DNA of 64,000 bases from M30B19 sp041741535 (GTDB lineage: Bacteria; Planctomycetota; Planctomycetia; Pirellulales; Pirellulaceae). The stretch lies in NCBI GenBank assembly GCA_041741535.1, contig JBGSJV010000103.1, positions 3,490-67,489 on the forward strand. Reading direction: 5' to 3'. The position numbers and the translations under genes are program-made. Shown piece after piece: positions 1-8,997 of the stretch (positions within the stretch are counted from its first letter, which is position 1; each line of letters starts with the position of its first letter). The notes beneath the pieces are model-generated. The model did not search any database. It had not been told where the DNA came from and saw only the letters and a list, made by a program, of their open reading frames with translations.

Positions 1-425
1 CGTTCTTCCCGAATCTCCCTTTGGCTAGGGCTCGACTCGCGCGCCGCGACCCACTCGGCCAGTTGAAAGACGGACTGATCCGAGGCGATTTCCCCCCCGG
101 CTTCTTCGCGTTTGACGGTCCGCTTGGCGGCACCAATGTGGTGACGATGCAAGTCAATCAAACGTTGCCGGGCCAACTGCCTCAACCATGGATAAAATGG
201 AAAGTTTCCTTGCTTGGCAAACTCCGGTAACTTAACCGCGGCCTCCGCCAACGCCTCTTGGACAACGTCCGAGGCATCCGCGCGACCGGCCACTCGCGGA
301 TCCATGTAAATATCAACCATACGGCGCAATTTCGCTCGATAACGATCCAGCAATTGGTTGACGGCATTTTTGTCCCCCTCCACCACAAGTGCCAACAGGC
401 TGTCGGTCTCGTCCGTTCTTTTCAT
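1..425 (-). CDS. ECF-type RNA polymerase sigma factor (3' end outside window)
   Basis: Reading the reverse strand from the ATG at 423-425 gives an open frame that runs off the left edge. It begins MKRTDETDSLLALVVEGDKN and contains region-2-like sequence (DASDVVQEALAEAAVKLPEF) followed by FYPWLRQLARQRLIDLHRHH, which matches the region-2 core helix and the W..i.rn...d.hR pattern of planctomycete ECF sigma factors. It would direct core RNA polymerase to its own promoter class. Only about 141 residues are visible, so region 4 and any C-terminal extension cannot be judged. No anti-sigma gene lies on the visible side; the next gene is divergent. Confidence is high for family and low for regulon. 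Confidence 0.85.
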   Translation of the reverse strand, partial: MKRTDETDSLLALVVEGDKNAVNQLLDRYRAKLRRMVDIYMDPRVAGRADASDVVQEALAEAAVKLPEFAKQGNFPFYPWLRQLARQRLIDLHRHHIGAAKRTVKREEAGGEIASDQSVFQLAEWVAARESSPSQREIREE

Positions 426-587
426 CCGCCAAATTTACCTTTGTCCACTTTCGTTTCACGGGGCGACGTTACACTTCCATTCCGCTGAATGGCAGGTTAC
501 AGTTTGACGCGGCATTCTTGATTTCGCTATTGGGCTTGTCGGCGAATTCTCCGCTATTTGTTCCAGGCCTCGAAAGGTACGCTAGTT

Positions 588-1823
588 GTGGACCAAGACA
601 AATTTCCAACATTGGACGACATCTGTCTTTCCAACCCCGTCGCTGCGAACCTAACGACCCACTCGAGTAGTCCCGCGATCTATTTGGCCGCGACCTATGC
701 CTGTGCCGATCCCAGTCAAGCGAATCGAATTCTGGGTGGTGAAGAGTCCGGCTTTGCCTATCAACGTGATGCACACCCCAATGGGGCCCGACTGGCTGAG
801 AAATTCCGCCTGCTGCATCATGCGGACCACGCCTTGGTTACCAACAGCGGCATGGCCGCCTTGTCAGCCATCGTGCTGCACCAACTGCGAACGGGCGACC
901 ACTGCCTAATCAGTCGTTACATGTACGGGCGAAGCAGTGTGCTCATCGAACAAGAACTTCCCAAGTTTGGCATCGAAGTCACCGAGTTCGACCCCTCAGA
1001 TCTGGAATCGGTCCATCAACTTGTCCGGCCTGGCCGAACCAAGATGCTCTTTGTCGAAACCATCGCAAATCCCCTGCTGCAAGTGGCTGACCTGCCAGCG
1101 CTGGTTACGTTAGGACGAGAGCATGGTTTTCAAGTCGCCGTCGATAACACCTTCGCTACACCCTATTGGTGCCGCCCCTTGGAACTGGGGGTGGATTGGG
1201 TTTGGGAAAGTGTCAGTAAAATGCTCAACGGCCACAGCGATCTGATGATGGGCATGGTTTGCGGCAAATCCACGCACTGGGGACGAATCCGCCAAGTCGC
1301 ATCGACCTGGGGACTGGGCGCCGCCCCGTGGGATTGCTTCTTGGCCGAACGAGGCCTCACGACCTTTGGACTACGAATCGACCGCGCTAGCCACAACGCA
1401 AGTTTGGCGGCACAGTTTTTATCCGCTCAGCCCCAAGTCAAACAAGTTTTCTACCCGGGCCTACCTCACCATCCAACCCAGTCCAACGTGAAGACCATCG
1501 CAAACACCACGGCCTGGTCGAACAACCCAACCAACGCCGCTGGGAATGTCGTTGCGTTCGAATTGGATCTGCAGCAACGCTCCGTGGAAGAATTCATCTC
1601 CGCCAGCGGAATCGCGTATTTCCCGTCTCTCGGTGAATGTGGCACGACACTCAGTCACCCGTGCAGCAGCAGTCATCGGCACTTGACCGAAGATCAACAA
1701 CACTCTCTGGGTATTTATCCCGGCACCATCCGACTTTCATTTGGCATCGAATCGTTCGCAACGCTGCGAGAAAAAATCTTGGCCGGTTTGGTCGGCAACT
1801 CGAGTCACGCCCGAAATACCTGA
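588..1823 (+). CDS. Cys/Met metabolism PLP-dependent enzyme (cystathionine gamma-synthase / lyase type)
   Basis: A fold-type-I PLP enzyme of about 411 residues, the usual size for the MetB/MetC/MetZ/MGL family. The Schiff-base lysine is K211 in SVSKMLNGHSD (family pattern S.tK...GHsD). Other family signatures are VTNSGMAALSA (phosphate-binding loop), FVETIANPLLQVAD, AVDNTFATPY and the C-terminal substrate loop SLGECGTTLSHPCSSSH. It acts in the cytoplasm on homoserine esters, cystathionine or methionine; the sequence alone does not separate synthase from lyase. I chose the GTG at 588 because GAAAGG lies 10 bases upstream, although the frame is open to a TTG at 558. It is monocistronic, and nothing nearby suggests a pathway partner. 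Confidence 0.85.
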   Translation: MDQDKFPTLDDICLSNPVAANLTTHSSSPAIYLAATYACADPSQANRILGGEESGFAYQRDAHPNGARLAEKFRLLHHADHALVTNSGMAALSAIVLHQLRTGDHCLISRYMYGRSSVLIEQELPKFGIEVTEFDPSDLESVHQLVRPGRTKMLFVETIANPLLQVADLPALVTLGREHGFQVAVDNTFATPYWCRPLELGVDWVWESVSKMLNGHSDLMMGMVCGKSTHWGRIRQVASTWGLGAAPWDCFLAERGLTTFGLRIDRASHNASLAAQFLSAQPQVKQVFYPGLPHHPTQSNVKTIANTTAWSNNPTNAAGNVVAFELDLQQRSVEEFISASGIAYFPSLGECGTTLSHPCSSSHRHLTEDQQHSLGIYPGTIRLSFGIESFATLREKILAGLVGNSSHARNT

Positions 1824-1888
1824 GCGATCACGCCGACACGCGTGAAGAGCAATGGAGAAGCCAAACGCCAGACAAACGGAGAGCGAAT

Positions 1889-1925
1889 ATTTGAAATTTC
1901 AGACATAGTCTGTGAAATTTCAAAT
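1889..1925. repeat. AT-rich near-perfect palindrome downstream of the PLP gene
   Basis: Twelve-base arms (1889-1900 and 1914-1925, ATTTGAAATTTC and GAAATTTCAAAT) flank a 13-base centre that is itself partly symmetrical. It lies 65 bases after the stop codon. There is no T-tract, so a simple intrinsic terminator is not certain; a mobile palindrome is equally possible. Confidence 0.6.
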
Positions 1926-1956
1926 CTGAGATTTGAGATCTGAGATATGTTTCCCA

Positions 1957-2170
1957 TTTTCTGAAATTCCCATGCCCGAATTCCCTTGCCCAATCGTCTT
2001 CAGACGCACCCACTGGTTGGCAAAGGAATCTGGGCAAAGGAATGCCGCGCTTCGTATTGCCAATTCAGTTTTCTGAAATTCCCATGCCCGAATTCCCTTG
2101 CCTAATCGTCTTCAGACGCACCCACTGGTTGGCAAAGGAATCTGGGCAAAGGAATGCCGCGCTTCGTATT
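1957..2170. repeat. 102-bp direct repeat, two copies (1957-2058 and 2069-2170)
   Basis: The two copies differ by one base in what I can align (CTTGCCCAAT against CTTGCCTAAT) and are separated by 10 bases. A related string, GGGAATCTGGGCAAGGGAAT, occurs again near 61258-61277, so this is a member of a dispersed family. The stretch 1824-2263 holds no gene I can support. Confidence 0.85.
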
Positions 2171-2263
2171 TCCATTCTCACACATCAAATATCAATTCTG
2201 TTAGAAATTTAATTCATCGCTCTTGTCGACGACGCATTGCTGATCGGTGATTTTGGCTTTTAG

Positions 2264-3526
2264 CTATCCACCCTGATTCCAATAGATTCGAGCATTTTTG
2301 GTTTGTCGTCCAACCGCCACAATGTCCACGCGACCGTCGCCGTCGAAATCCGCCACGCATAAGTCTTCAATCGCCACGTTTCCTTCATCAATCAACCTTC
2401 GTTGCCACTGACCTGATTCCTGTTGACGATAGATCCGCAGACCGCGCCGAGTGCCAAACGAATCGCCCGCGTTTGGGTTGGGATCGTCACGGACACCAAC
2501 GATCAATTCTTGCGTCCCGTCAGCGTCCAAATCGGCAAATCGAATGCCGTGTCCCCAGCGCAGTTCATTATCGATAACGCTTCGTTCGTAAGAGAAGGCT
2601 TGTTCCGGATCGGGTTTGCCAGGCGTATAAACCACGACTTGGTTTCCATGCCATGGTTCAATCGTAGCGATTAGTCCGCGATGATCGGAAGAACGATCGA
2701 TTTCACTCGCGCCGCGATTGGAACTTGGGTTTCGCTGGTCCCCGGGGTGGATCAGGCGAGTCGTCCACTTGTCCGCCGTGCCTTCGGGATAGACCAAACT
2801 GATTCCTTCGTAACTGGCGACCAGCAACGACTGGCCAGGACGGGCGAACCCACCGTCAAACCCCGCACAGAAATTGTGGGCGACATGCAACTCACGAGAA
2901 AGAACTTGCGGCTGCCAACTGGCTTTGTCTTCGGGATTGCTGGGAACCTTCAGCGAAACGATCTGCAGCGGACGCCCGTCCGCCCAATTGTTTTGGCTCG
3001 TGGAACCGCTGCGCATCAACGGAATGTGCACAATCTCCAACCGCCCGTCGCCATCCAGGTCCACACTGCGAACGCGGTGGACCGTTGGTTCATCACAAGG
3101 CAGCTCGTGCATCGACCAAGGTTTGGTGACATCGTCGCCACGCTTTAGCCATACCAATTGTCCAGGGATCGTGGTGTTGAATGGCTTCCACCCCGCACCA
3201 ACCACCAATTCCGGCAGTTTGTCCCCGGCGATGTCGATCGCCGCGATACAAACATTGTCCGGCTGAGTCTGGCCATCTAGAATGATGAACTTTTGCCATG
3301 GCGCTTCGCGTTGGCCTGGGTTTTGATACCACACGATCTGCAACTGATCGGCGACCACGATGTCCAGGTCCTGATCGCCATCAAGATCGCTGGCAATCAC
3401 CGCGTAACCAATGGCTAGTTCGCGATCCAACTCTTGAATCGCAAACTTAGGATCGTCCCACGCCCAGAGGGACTGGGCGAATAACACCCAGCCCCAAGTG
3501 CAAAGGAATGACGCGTGACTTGTCAT
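2264..3526 (-). CDS. Exported FG-GAP/VCBS repeat protein
   Basis: A 420-residue protein with an N-terminal hydrophobic segment (LCTWGWVLFAQSLWAW) consistent with a signal peptide. Several calcium-binding-like repeats of the DLDGDQDLDIVVAD, DLDGDGRLEIVHI, DLDADGTQELIVGV and DFDGDGRVDIVAVG type follow, the hallmark of FG-GAP/VCBS beta-propellers. Such proteins are secreted or surface-bound and abundant in planctomycetes; no catalytic domain is visible. The start ATG at 3524-3526 is only 5 bases after the stop of the protease gene transcribed ahead of it, so the two are almost certainly one transcript. The ligand is unknown. Confidence 0.85.
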   Translation of the reverse strand: MTSHASFLCTWGWVLFAQSLWAWDDPKFAIQELDRELAIGYAVIASDLDGDQDLDIVVADQLQIVWYQNPGQREAPWQKFIILDGQTQPDNVCIAAIDIAGDKLPELVVGAGWKPFNTTIPGQLVWLKRGDDVTKPWSMHELPCDEPTVHRVRSVDLDGDGRLEIVHIPLMRSGSTSQNNWADGRPLQIVSLKVPSNPEDKASWQPQVLSRELHVAHNFCAGFDGGFARPGQSLLVASYEGISLVYPEGTADKWTTRLIHPGDQRNPSSNRGASEIDRSSDHRGLIATIEPWHGNQVVVYTPGKPDPEQAFSYERSVIDNELRWGHGIRFADLDADGTQELIVGVRDDPNPNAGDSFGTRRGLRIYRQQESGQWQRRLIDEGNVAIEDLCVADFDGDGRVDIVAVGRQTKNARIYWNQGG

Positions 3527-3531
3527 TAGAC

Positions 3532-5721
3532 TTAGGACTTCTTCATCATTTGGGAGTAGTCGGCCGCGATTTGTAGGACTTCATCCAAGTAGAAATCGCG
3601 TTGGATCTCCGTGCTTGGCCCTTCAACTTGTTTGTTGACTGTGTCCTCGTCTTGTTTTTCCGCGTTGAACTCTTCGCGTTCGGCCAGATAGGCGGCCTTG
3701 TTCAACGTGACGCTCTTGCGCTGCTTTTGGTCCACATAGCGTTGAATGTCACGTTCCAAGCGTTGGAAATCGGTCGACTGACTACGTCGCTTGACACTGT
3801 TTTCCGTTAACTTCGCGACCACGTCCGGTCCCGCCATGTTCAGCTTCGTGAAACGAGCGGGAGGGACTTGATCAAACGCCATGGCGTAATCCAGATCACC
3901 TTCCGCGACGTCCATCTGAGCGGTAATCGAAGGCAACGCCACGTCAGCCACGACGCCACGCAATTGGGTGCTATCGCCGCCCGGACGATAAAACTGTTGG
4001 ATGGTCAACTTCAGAGCACCCAAAGTCGTAGACGAGGCAGCCTCTCGACTGCGGTCGTATTGAGCGGCCAAGTTCAACAAATTCTGGACCGTCCCCTTTC
4101 CGTGCGTCGCCGGATCGCCGACCACAATGCCACGATTGTAGTCTTGAATCGCTCCCGCCAAAATTTCGCTGGCACTTGCACTGAACTTGCTCGTAACCAC
4201 AACCAAGGGTCCAGCCCAAGCAATGCTGCCGCTGGTATCGTCCAATTGCTCGATTTGCCCCAACGGATCTTTGACTTGCACGATTGGCCCACGATCAATA
4301 AACAGACCCGTGCAATCGATGGCTTCGCGCAAGCTACCGCCACCGTTCATCCGCAAGTCCAACACGACCGAGTCAACATTTTCTTGCTTGAATTGATCCA
4401 AGAGTTTCTGAACATCCCGCGTGGTGCTGCGGAAATCGTCGGTCTGATTCCGAGCTCCCTCCATATCGGAATAGAAGCTCGGTAGGTCGATAACGCCAAC
4501 CTTAAACGGAGTCCCATCCGGTTTTTGGCCATGTTCGAACACTTTCCCACGAGCGGCACTGTCGGTCAGTTCAATCTTTTCTCGCGTGATCGAAATCGTC
4601 TTCAAACCGCCGCCGTCTTTTTGGAGCACGTTCAGACGCACGTTTGTTCCGGCCTTGCCGCGAATCATCGCCACGACATCCTTCAACCGCATGTCCGTGA
4701 CATCGACCATCTCGCCACTGGTATCTTGTCCCACGGCCACGATCTTATCGTCGACTTTGATTTCACCGCTGCGATCTGCTGCACCGCCCGGCACGATCCG
4801 CTTGATCGTGGTTAATCCATCGTCCGTGCTCTGCAAGGTGGCTCCGATGCCTTCCAAATTCAATCGCATCTGGATCATAAAGTCGTCGTAACTGGTCGGC
4901 GACATGTAACTCGTATGCGGGTCGTAACAACTGGTGATTGCCGACAAGTACAGTTCGACGACGTCTTCATCGATAAACTGGCCCATGCGGCGATTGAGAG
5001 CCTTGTAGCGCCGATGGAGCTTCTCGCGCGAGCTAATATTTTCGAACGAAGAATCTGCTTTGGATGGATCCTCAGCCACGTTCTTTTCGTTTTCTTCACG
5101 TTCGATTTCGAGCAACATGAACGAATACTTGATCCGTTGTCGCCAGCGTTCTTTCATTTCCGCTTCGTTGGCAAAGTACTGGATGAGATCGGCATCGGTG
5201 GCCAATTCTTCTTGAGCTGAAAAATCAAAGTCCGCATCGATCCATTCGTCGGCCAGCGCGACATTCTCTTGGACACGCTTGAGGTAACGGTTGAAAATGT
5301 CAAAAGCCAACTCGAACTTCCCATCGGGCCAAGCCTTGAGAACTTCGTCGGTCCGACGGGAGAATTCTTCGATATCGGACTGGTAGAAGTAGAGCTTCAT
5401 AGGGTCGAGGTTGCGGAAGTACATTTTTAGGCCTTCCGCCGCCAATCCGCTGTCGAACTTTTTCTTCGACAAGTGGAACTGATTCATCAACTGGAAGGTG
5501 TCGCGACCCACAATCCGTAGCAGGGCGTTTTTGGGCTTTAGCTCATCGGCGCGATTTTCGGTGTCTTGCCCGTTATCGACAACGTTGCCAACCAAAGCGA
5601 CGTCATGGGCCGGAACGCCAGAGCCAATGGGTGCCGACGGGCACAACCACAACCCGGCCATTATCCCGGCCGAAGCCATTGCCGACACCGACACCAGAAA
5701 CCTAACGGATCGCAAACGCAT
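3532..5721 (-). CDS. prc: Tail-specific (carboxy-terminal processing) protease, S41 family
   Basis: A 729-residue protein (start ATG 5719-5721, preceded by AGCGGGA) with an N-terminal hydrophobic signal/anchor segment (FLVSVSAMASAGIMAGLWLC). It has the full E. coli Prc/Tsp layout: a long helical N-terminal region, a PDZ domain (IVPGGAADRSGEIKVDDKIV), an S41 catalytic domain and a charged C-terminal domain. The catalytic Ser-Lys dyad is visible as SASASEI (second Ser) and HGKGTVQ (Lys), matching S430/K455 of Tsp with one inserted residue. It degrades or trims proteins in the periplasmic space after recognising C-terminal tails. It heads a two-gene operon with the FG-GAP gene. Confidence 0.93.
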   Translation of the reverse strand: MRLRSVRFLVSVSAMASAGIMAGLWLCPSAPIGSGVPAHDVALVGNVVDNGQDTENRADELKPKNALLRIVGRDTFQLMNQFHLSKKKFDSGLAAEGLKMYFRNLDPMKLYFYQSDIEEFSRRTDEVLKAWPDGKFELAFDIFNRYLKRVQENVALADEWIDADFDFSAQEELATDADLIQYFANEAEMKERWRQRIKYSFMLLEIEREENEKNVAEDPSKADSSFENISSREKLHRRYKALNRRMGQFIDEDVVELYLSAITSCYDPHTSYMSPTSYDDFMIQMRLNLEGIGATLQSTDDGLTTIKRIVPGGAADRSGEIKVDDKIVAVGQDTSGEMVDVTDMRLKDVVAMIRGKAGTNVRLNVLQKDGGGLKTISITREKIELTDSAARGKVFEHGQKPDGTPFKVGVIDLPSFYSDMEGARNQTDDFRSTTRDVQKLLDQFKQENVDSVVLDLRMNGGGSLREAIDCTGLFIDRGPIVQVKDPLGQIEQLDDTSGSIAWAGPLVVVTSKFSASASEILAGAIQDYNRGIVVGDPATHGKGTVQNLLNLAAQYDRSREAASSTTLGALKLTIQQFYRPGGDSTQLRGVVADVALPSITAQMDVAEGDLDYAMAFDQVPPARFTKLNMAGPDVVAKLTENSVKRRSQSTDFQRLERDIQRYVDQKQRKSVTLNKAAYLAEREEFNAEKQDEDTVNKQVEGPSTEIQRDFYLDEVLQIAADYSQMMKKS

Positions 5722-6124
5722 TTCGACATTCCCGCTCGAAAACTGACAACTCTCGTCCTTAGGAAACCACCCAAAGACGAACAACGGCTCTCGGCCCGAC
5801 GGCCCACAGTGCCCTACCTAGTTTCCAATGGTAGACCCTTCTTTCGACACTATCAAGATTGATCTGGTATTTGGCCAGTCCCGGCCAAGCCAGACCTACC
5901 CGCGAATTTCGGCCACTTTTTCCGGAAAATGTCATAAACAATCCCAGTTCACGGCATCCCTGGGACTGCTCCAATTACTGACGTTACGTCATGCACCGGC
6001 TCCAAATCTTGAGAAATCCAAAAAACAATCTCTTGGATTAAAAGTTTTTCCACTTGACCACGTGGCGGGGGGGGTAAAATCTTGTGTGAGTGCTGGGGTA
6101 ACGATAACGGGAGGATTTCCGGAA
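5722..6124. other. Divergent intergenic region between prc and the exported-protein cluster
   Basis: No gene is supported here. On the plus strand TTGACC (6054-6059) and TAAAAT (6075-6080) are spaced 15 bases apart, a weak promoter candidate for the gene at 6125, with a strong GGGAGG ribosome site at 6109-6114. A run of eight or more G lies between the two boxes. Confidence 0.35.
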
Positions 6125-7237
6125 ATGAATCGGGCTTTTCTGAATAGATTCATGTTCTTGACAATCTGCGTGTGGCTTGGGTTAACTCAAACTACGGGCT
6201 TCGGCCAAGGGTCGACCGAAACGGATTCATCGTCGAAGATGCCGGTGATCACCCGCGACGTAATCTTGGAGAGACCGGTCAACTACGTCACGAAATCGTG
6301 GGCCAATCTTTCTTTGGGAAATCTGGAAGCTGGCAAGCGATACCAGGTCGAACTTAGCGTCCAAAATGCGACTAACAACGACCTGTCGTTTTCGTCAATT
6401 ACTGCTTCATGTGGCTGCGTGAAATTCGAAACAAATGCAAAGACCATTCCGGCAGGCGAGAGTACGTTGCTTGTTTTCGTGCTGGACACTCCAAAACGAA
6501 ATATCAAAACAAAAATTGGTTCCGGAATCCGGTTCATAGACGACCAGAATCAACAGGTCTTTAGCATCGACTTTTCCTACGACCTTCACAACATGTTCAA
6601 GATCCTTAGTAGTCAGGTCCTCGTTGAAGTGAGGGAACAGGATGAATCCGGCGTAAACGTAAGAGTCCCAGTGCTCGTTTCAACCGACTTCAATCCTAGC
6701 CTTCTCGAGGTACAATTGTCTGAGAATTTGCGGGATCTTCAAATTAAGTTTGTTCACGAAAATGGTGAAACGCCACACATCGAATTGACTGTCGTCAAGG
6801 AGAATGTAATCGGCGGTGCGATTTCTGGTGAAATTTTCTTGCGTCGAACCGGTACAAAAGAGTTCGATTCCGTAGGCGTCGTAGTTCGAAGGCGGGAACA
6901 GGTTTCAATCCGACCGGAATCGGTTCGTCTGGTGAAAACCACTACTGATAAAACGTACACGGCAAAAGGCATACTCCGGATTGACGACTCGGTGGTTGAA
7001 GCAAACAAAGAGGCCCCCGATCCACAATCGTCACTTCCTAGCGTTGAGTTATTGATCGACGGCCAACCGTCACAGGTCACGCTAAAGAAACTCGGCAATT
7101 CGGGAGTCTACGCAATCAATATTAGATTTGAGGGCGAGTTACCCAAGGCTACTACAGAACCGGTTCCGGCACGTTGGGGAATTCGTTTTGGTGGACGAGA
7201 TGTCGTTATTCAAACAACGGCGTTTTTTCAAGAGTGA
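6125..7237 (+). CDS. Exported DUF1573-type (ASH-like) protein
   Basis: A 370-residue protein starting at ATG 6125 after a GGGAGG site. The N-terminus FLNRFMFLTICVWLGLTQTT is a signal peptide. A first Ig-like domain follows with the DUF1573 signature: vNlG.l..g......v.N.t...l.....TASCGCVKFE....ipAGes. A second beta-rich half has a repeated layout. DUF1573 proteins are common in planctomycetes and Bacteroidetes and are probably structural or binding modules in the periplasm; no enzyme activity is known. It is first in a run of three exported proteins, 21 and 35 bases apart, likely co-transcribed. Confidence 0.75.
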   Translation: MNRAFLNRFMFLTICVWLGLTQTTGFGQGSTETDSSSKMPVITRDVILERPVNYVTKSWANLSLGNLEAGKRYQVELSVQNATNNDLSFSSITASCGCVKFETNAKTIPAGESTLLVFVLDTPKRNIKTKIGSGIRFIDDQNQQVFSIDFSYDLHNMFKILSSQVLVEVREQDESGVNVRVPVLVSTDFNPSLLEVQLSENLRDLQIKFVHENGETPHIELTVVKENVIGGAISGEIFLRRTGTKEFDSVGVVVRRREQVSIRPESVRLVKTTTDKTYTAKGILRIDDSVVEANKEAPDPQSSLPSVELLIDGQPSQVTLKKLGNSGVYAINIRFEGELPKATTEPVPARWGIRFGGRDVVIQTTAFFQE

Positions 7238-7258
7238 TCAATTTATTGGAGAGTTGTG

Positions 7259-7675
7259 ATGACGCGGATTGCTACGATGTTTGTTTTGTTTTTCGCCCCG
7301 ACCTTTGCTTTTGGTCAGGGTACCGGTGGTGGCAGTATTTGCTTGGAACCAATCGTTACAAGCTGCGTATTGGAAGGTGAGGTCTTATGTGAAGCTGGTG
7401 AATGTCGGCTTAACGTGCAACTGAACGTCTATTATTGCGCGCCTGCAAGCGCGTTTTACGTCTCGGATGCGTCGGAGTTTACTATCACCGATGAGGCAGA
7501 GGGTTTCGGCTTTACTGACTATACGGTGACAGGTTGGATCAATCCTTGCGGTTACTATTACACTTGCAAATGCAAACCGAATCTTCTTCAATGCGAGAAA
7601 GATCTTGCCACCGCCGATCCCGTGAATGTCGAACACAGCAAACCTGACCTCTGGTCCGTTTGTTTTGGAAATTGA
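7259..7675 (+). CDS. Small exported cysteine-rich protein, unknown family
   Basis: A 138-residue protein starting at ATG 7259 (TTGGAGAG just upstream; a GTG one codon earlier is possible). It has a clear signal peptide (MTRIATMFVLFFAPTFAFGQ) and ten cysteines in the mature part, including NPCGYYYTCKCKPN, suggesting a disulfide-stabilised secreted protein. I do not recognise the family. It lies 21 bases after the DUF1573-type gene and 35 bases before another exported protein, so the three probably work in the same cell-surface process. Confidence 0.65.
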   Translation: MTRIATMFVLFFAPTFAFGQGTGGGSICLEPIVTSCVLEGEVLCEAGECRLNVQLNVYYCAPASAFYVSDASEFTITDEAEGFGFTDYTVTGWINPCGYYYTCKCKPNLLQCEKDLATADPVNVEHSKPDLWSVCFGN

Positions 7676-7710
7676 TGAGATTCTAGATCCATAACTCGAG
7701 GTCAATAAGC

Positions 7711-8769
7711 ATGTCGCGTCCTCTAGTCACGTTATTCTTCTGTTTACTATCGTGGCATATCGCCCACGGCCAAAGTAGCTTGGGTCAGCAACCAACCCCA
7801 GAACTTGAAAAACAACATCTAATTGAAGTTGCGGAGGCGCACTTCCATCGCTTGACCACCTGGGAAACAGGCGATGTTTTGATTCGATTGCGGACGACCG
7901 CAACTGGCCCAATGCTGTCTTCGGACGGTGAATCGTTAACTTCAGGAGACTCTTTGATTAATTCGGTGGTTGAACGTACTTCGATGATGCGAATTGTCTT
8001 CGATTTTGCCGCGAAACGATTCCATTGCATATCAACAAGCGAGCAAGACTTGCGATTTTACAACTCTAACGATCAAGAGGTAAAATTGCCGGGTACGCCA
8101 ACACACACATTTGGTGAAAAAATTTTCCTATTCGACGACGAAAAGAGCATCAGAATCGCGACCAACAGTTCTGGGGTCTTTTACACGATCCCGGGAATGG
8201 ACCCGCCTGAAAGCCTTCTTGGACAATTTGGGATACTCCAGATTCGTGGGGTTGGAATATCCACTTGGCGAGAAGGTTGGGACGACAATTCGTTGCTGAA
8301 GTCGTTTAACGGTCACTTCAACTTGGATGTCGTCGAGAAAGTTTCGCACGTCGGCAAGGACCGGTACCGTACCTTGTCGAGGGTGCCGGTGGCCAAAAGC
8401 AACATCCAGGGGTATCGATTTGCCGTCGACTGGGATGTTGTCAATGGCGTTCCAGTAGCGTATTCGCATTTCGCTGGTTTTACAGATGATATCCAGAAAC
8501 CACAGCACTCTGGAAATGTCGAATGGATCGAAATGGATTCACAAATGCTGCCGCGTCGGATTCGAGAAACTTCGCGTGAGTTGATGCGGTTACGGTCCGG
8601 CCAAGGATTCGTGCACGACGAAGAACACGAACTTGATTTTCATTGGTTTTCGATCAACAAAGACCTGCCGCCCGAAATATTTGATCGAGACATCGTCGAA
8701 CAACCTGGCTATGCCGCAAGAATGCTCTCGGAACATAACTTTGAATCAAAACCGGCCACGCCAAAATAA
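7711..8769 (+). CDS. Exported protein of unknown function
   Basis: A 352-residue protein with a signal peptide (LVTLFFCLLSWHIAHGQS). The body mixes alpha and beta with segments such as YRFAVDWDVVNGVPVAYSHF and ends PEIFDRDIVEQPGYAARMLSEHN. The arrangement recalls lipoprotein-localisation-like or outer-membrane carrier proteins, in which a cleft-forming sheet is followed by a (p)EiFd.d.v tail; that resemblance is an impression, not an assignment. It is the third gene of the exported cluster, and no terminator is obvious after it. Confidence 0.65.
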   Translation: MSRPLVTLFFCLLSWHIAHGQSSLGQQPTPELEKQHLIEVAEAHFHRLTTWETGDVLIRLRTTATGPMLSSDGESLTSGDSLINSVVERTSMMRIVFDFAAKRFHCISTSEQDLRFYNSNDQEVKLPGTPTHTFGEKIFLFDDEKSIRIATNSSGVFYTIPGMDPPESLLGQFGILQIRGVGISTWREGWDDNSLLKSFNGHFNLDVVEKVSHVGKDRYRTLSRVPVAKSNIQGYRFAVDWDVVNGVPVAYSHFAGFTDDIQKPQHSGNVEWIEMDSQMLPRRIRETSRELMRLRSGQGFVHDEEHELDFHWFSINKDLPPEIFDRDIVEQPGYAARMLSEHNFESKPATPK

Positions 8770-8908
8770 TCTTGAATCTGCAGTTCATCATCTCGTATAT
8801 ACAAACGACTCGTGGAACGTCTCTTGAATTGAGCCGCACGCGCTCAGGTTGACCGGCGCTGCTTTGACGGTCGATCGATCTCGTACCATTTCCCAAGCGG
8901 CGATAGTT

Positions 8909-8924
8909 CGCTATTTTTTTAGCG
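8909..8924. promoter_or_regulatory. Upstream operator of the blaI-blaR1 operon
   Basis: CGCTA-N6-TAGCG inverted repeat lying 7 bases upstream of the -35 box. It has the same half-sites and spacing as the copy at 8951-8968, which supports binding by the same dimeric repressor, most likely BlaI encoded just downstream. Confidence 0.7.
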
Positions 8925-8931
8925 CAAGCTC

Positions 8932-8960
8932 TTGACGTGCCTTTTTCGATGCGCTATTAT
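8932..8960 (+). promoter_or_regulatory. Sigma-70-type promoter of blaI-blaR1
   Basis: TTGACG (8932-8937) and TATTAT (8955-8960) are separated by 17 bases, the ideal spacing. The second operator overlaps the -10 box. A ribosome site AGGAGCGAG precedes the blaI ATG at 8998. Confidence 0.75.
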
Positions 8961-8968
8961 TGTAGCGC
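8951..8968. promoter_or_regulatory. Promoter-overlapping operator of blaI-blaR1
   Basis: GCGCTA-N6-TAGCGC, a perfect inverted repeat with six-base arms covering the -10 element. Repressor bound here would block RNA polymerase, the expected autoregulation of a BlaI/MecI circuit. Confidence 0.72.
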
Positions 8969-8997
8969 AATGGTGGAAGTTCCATAGGAGCGAGACG

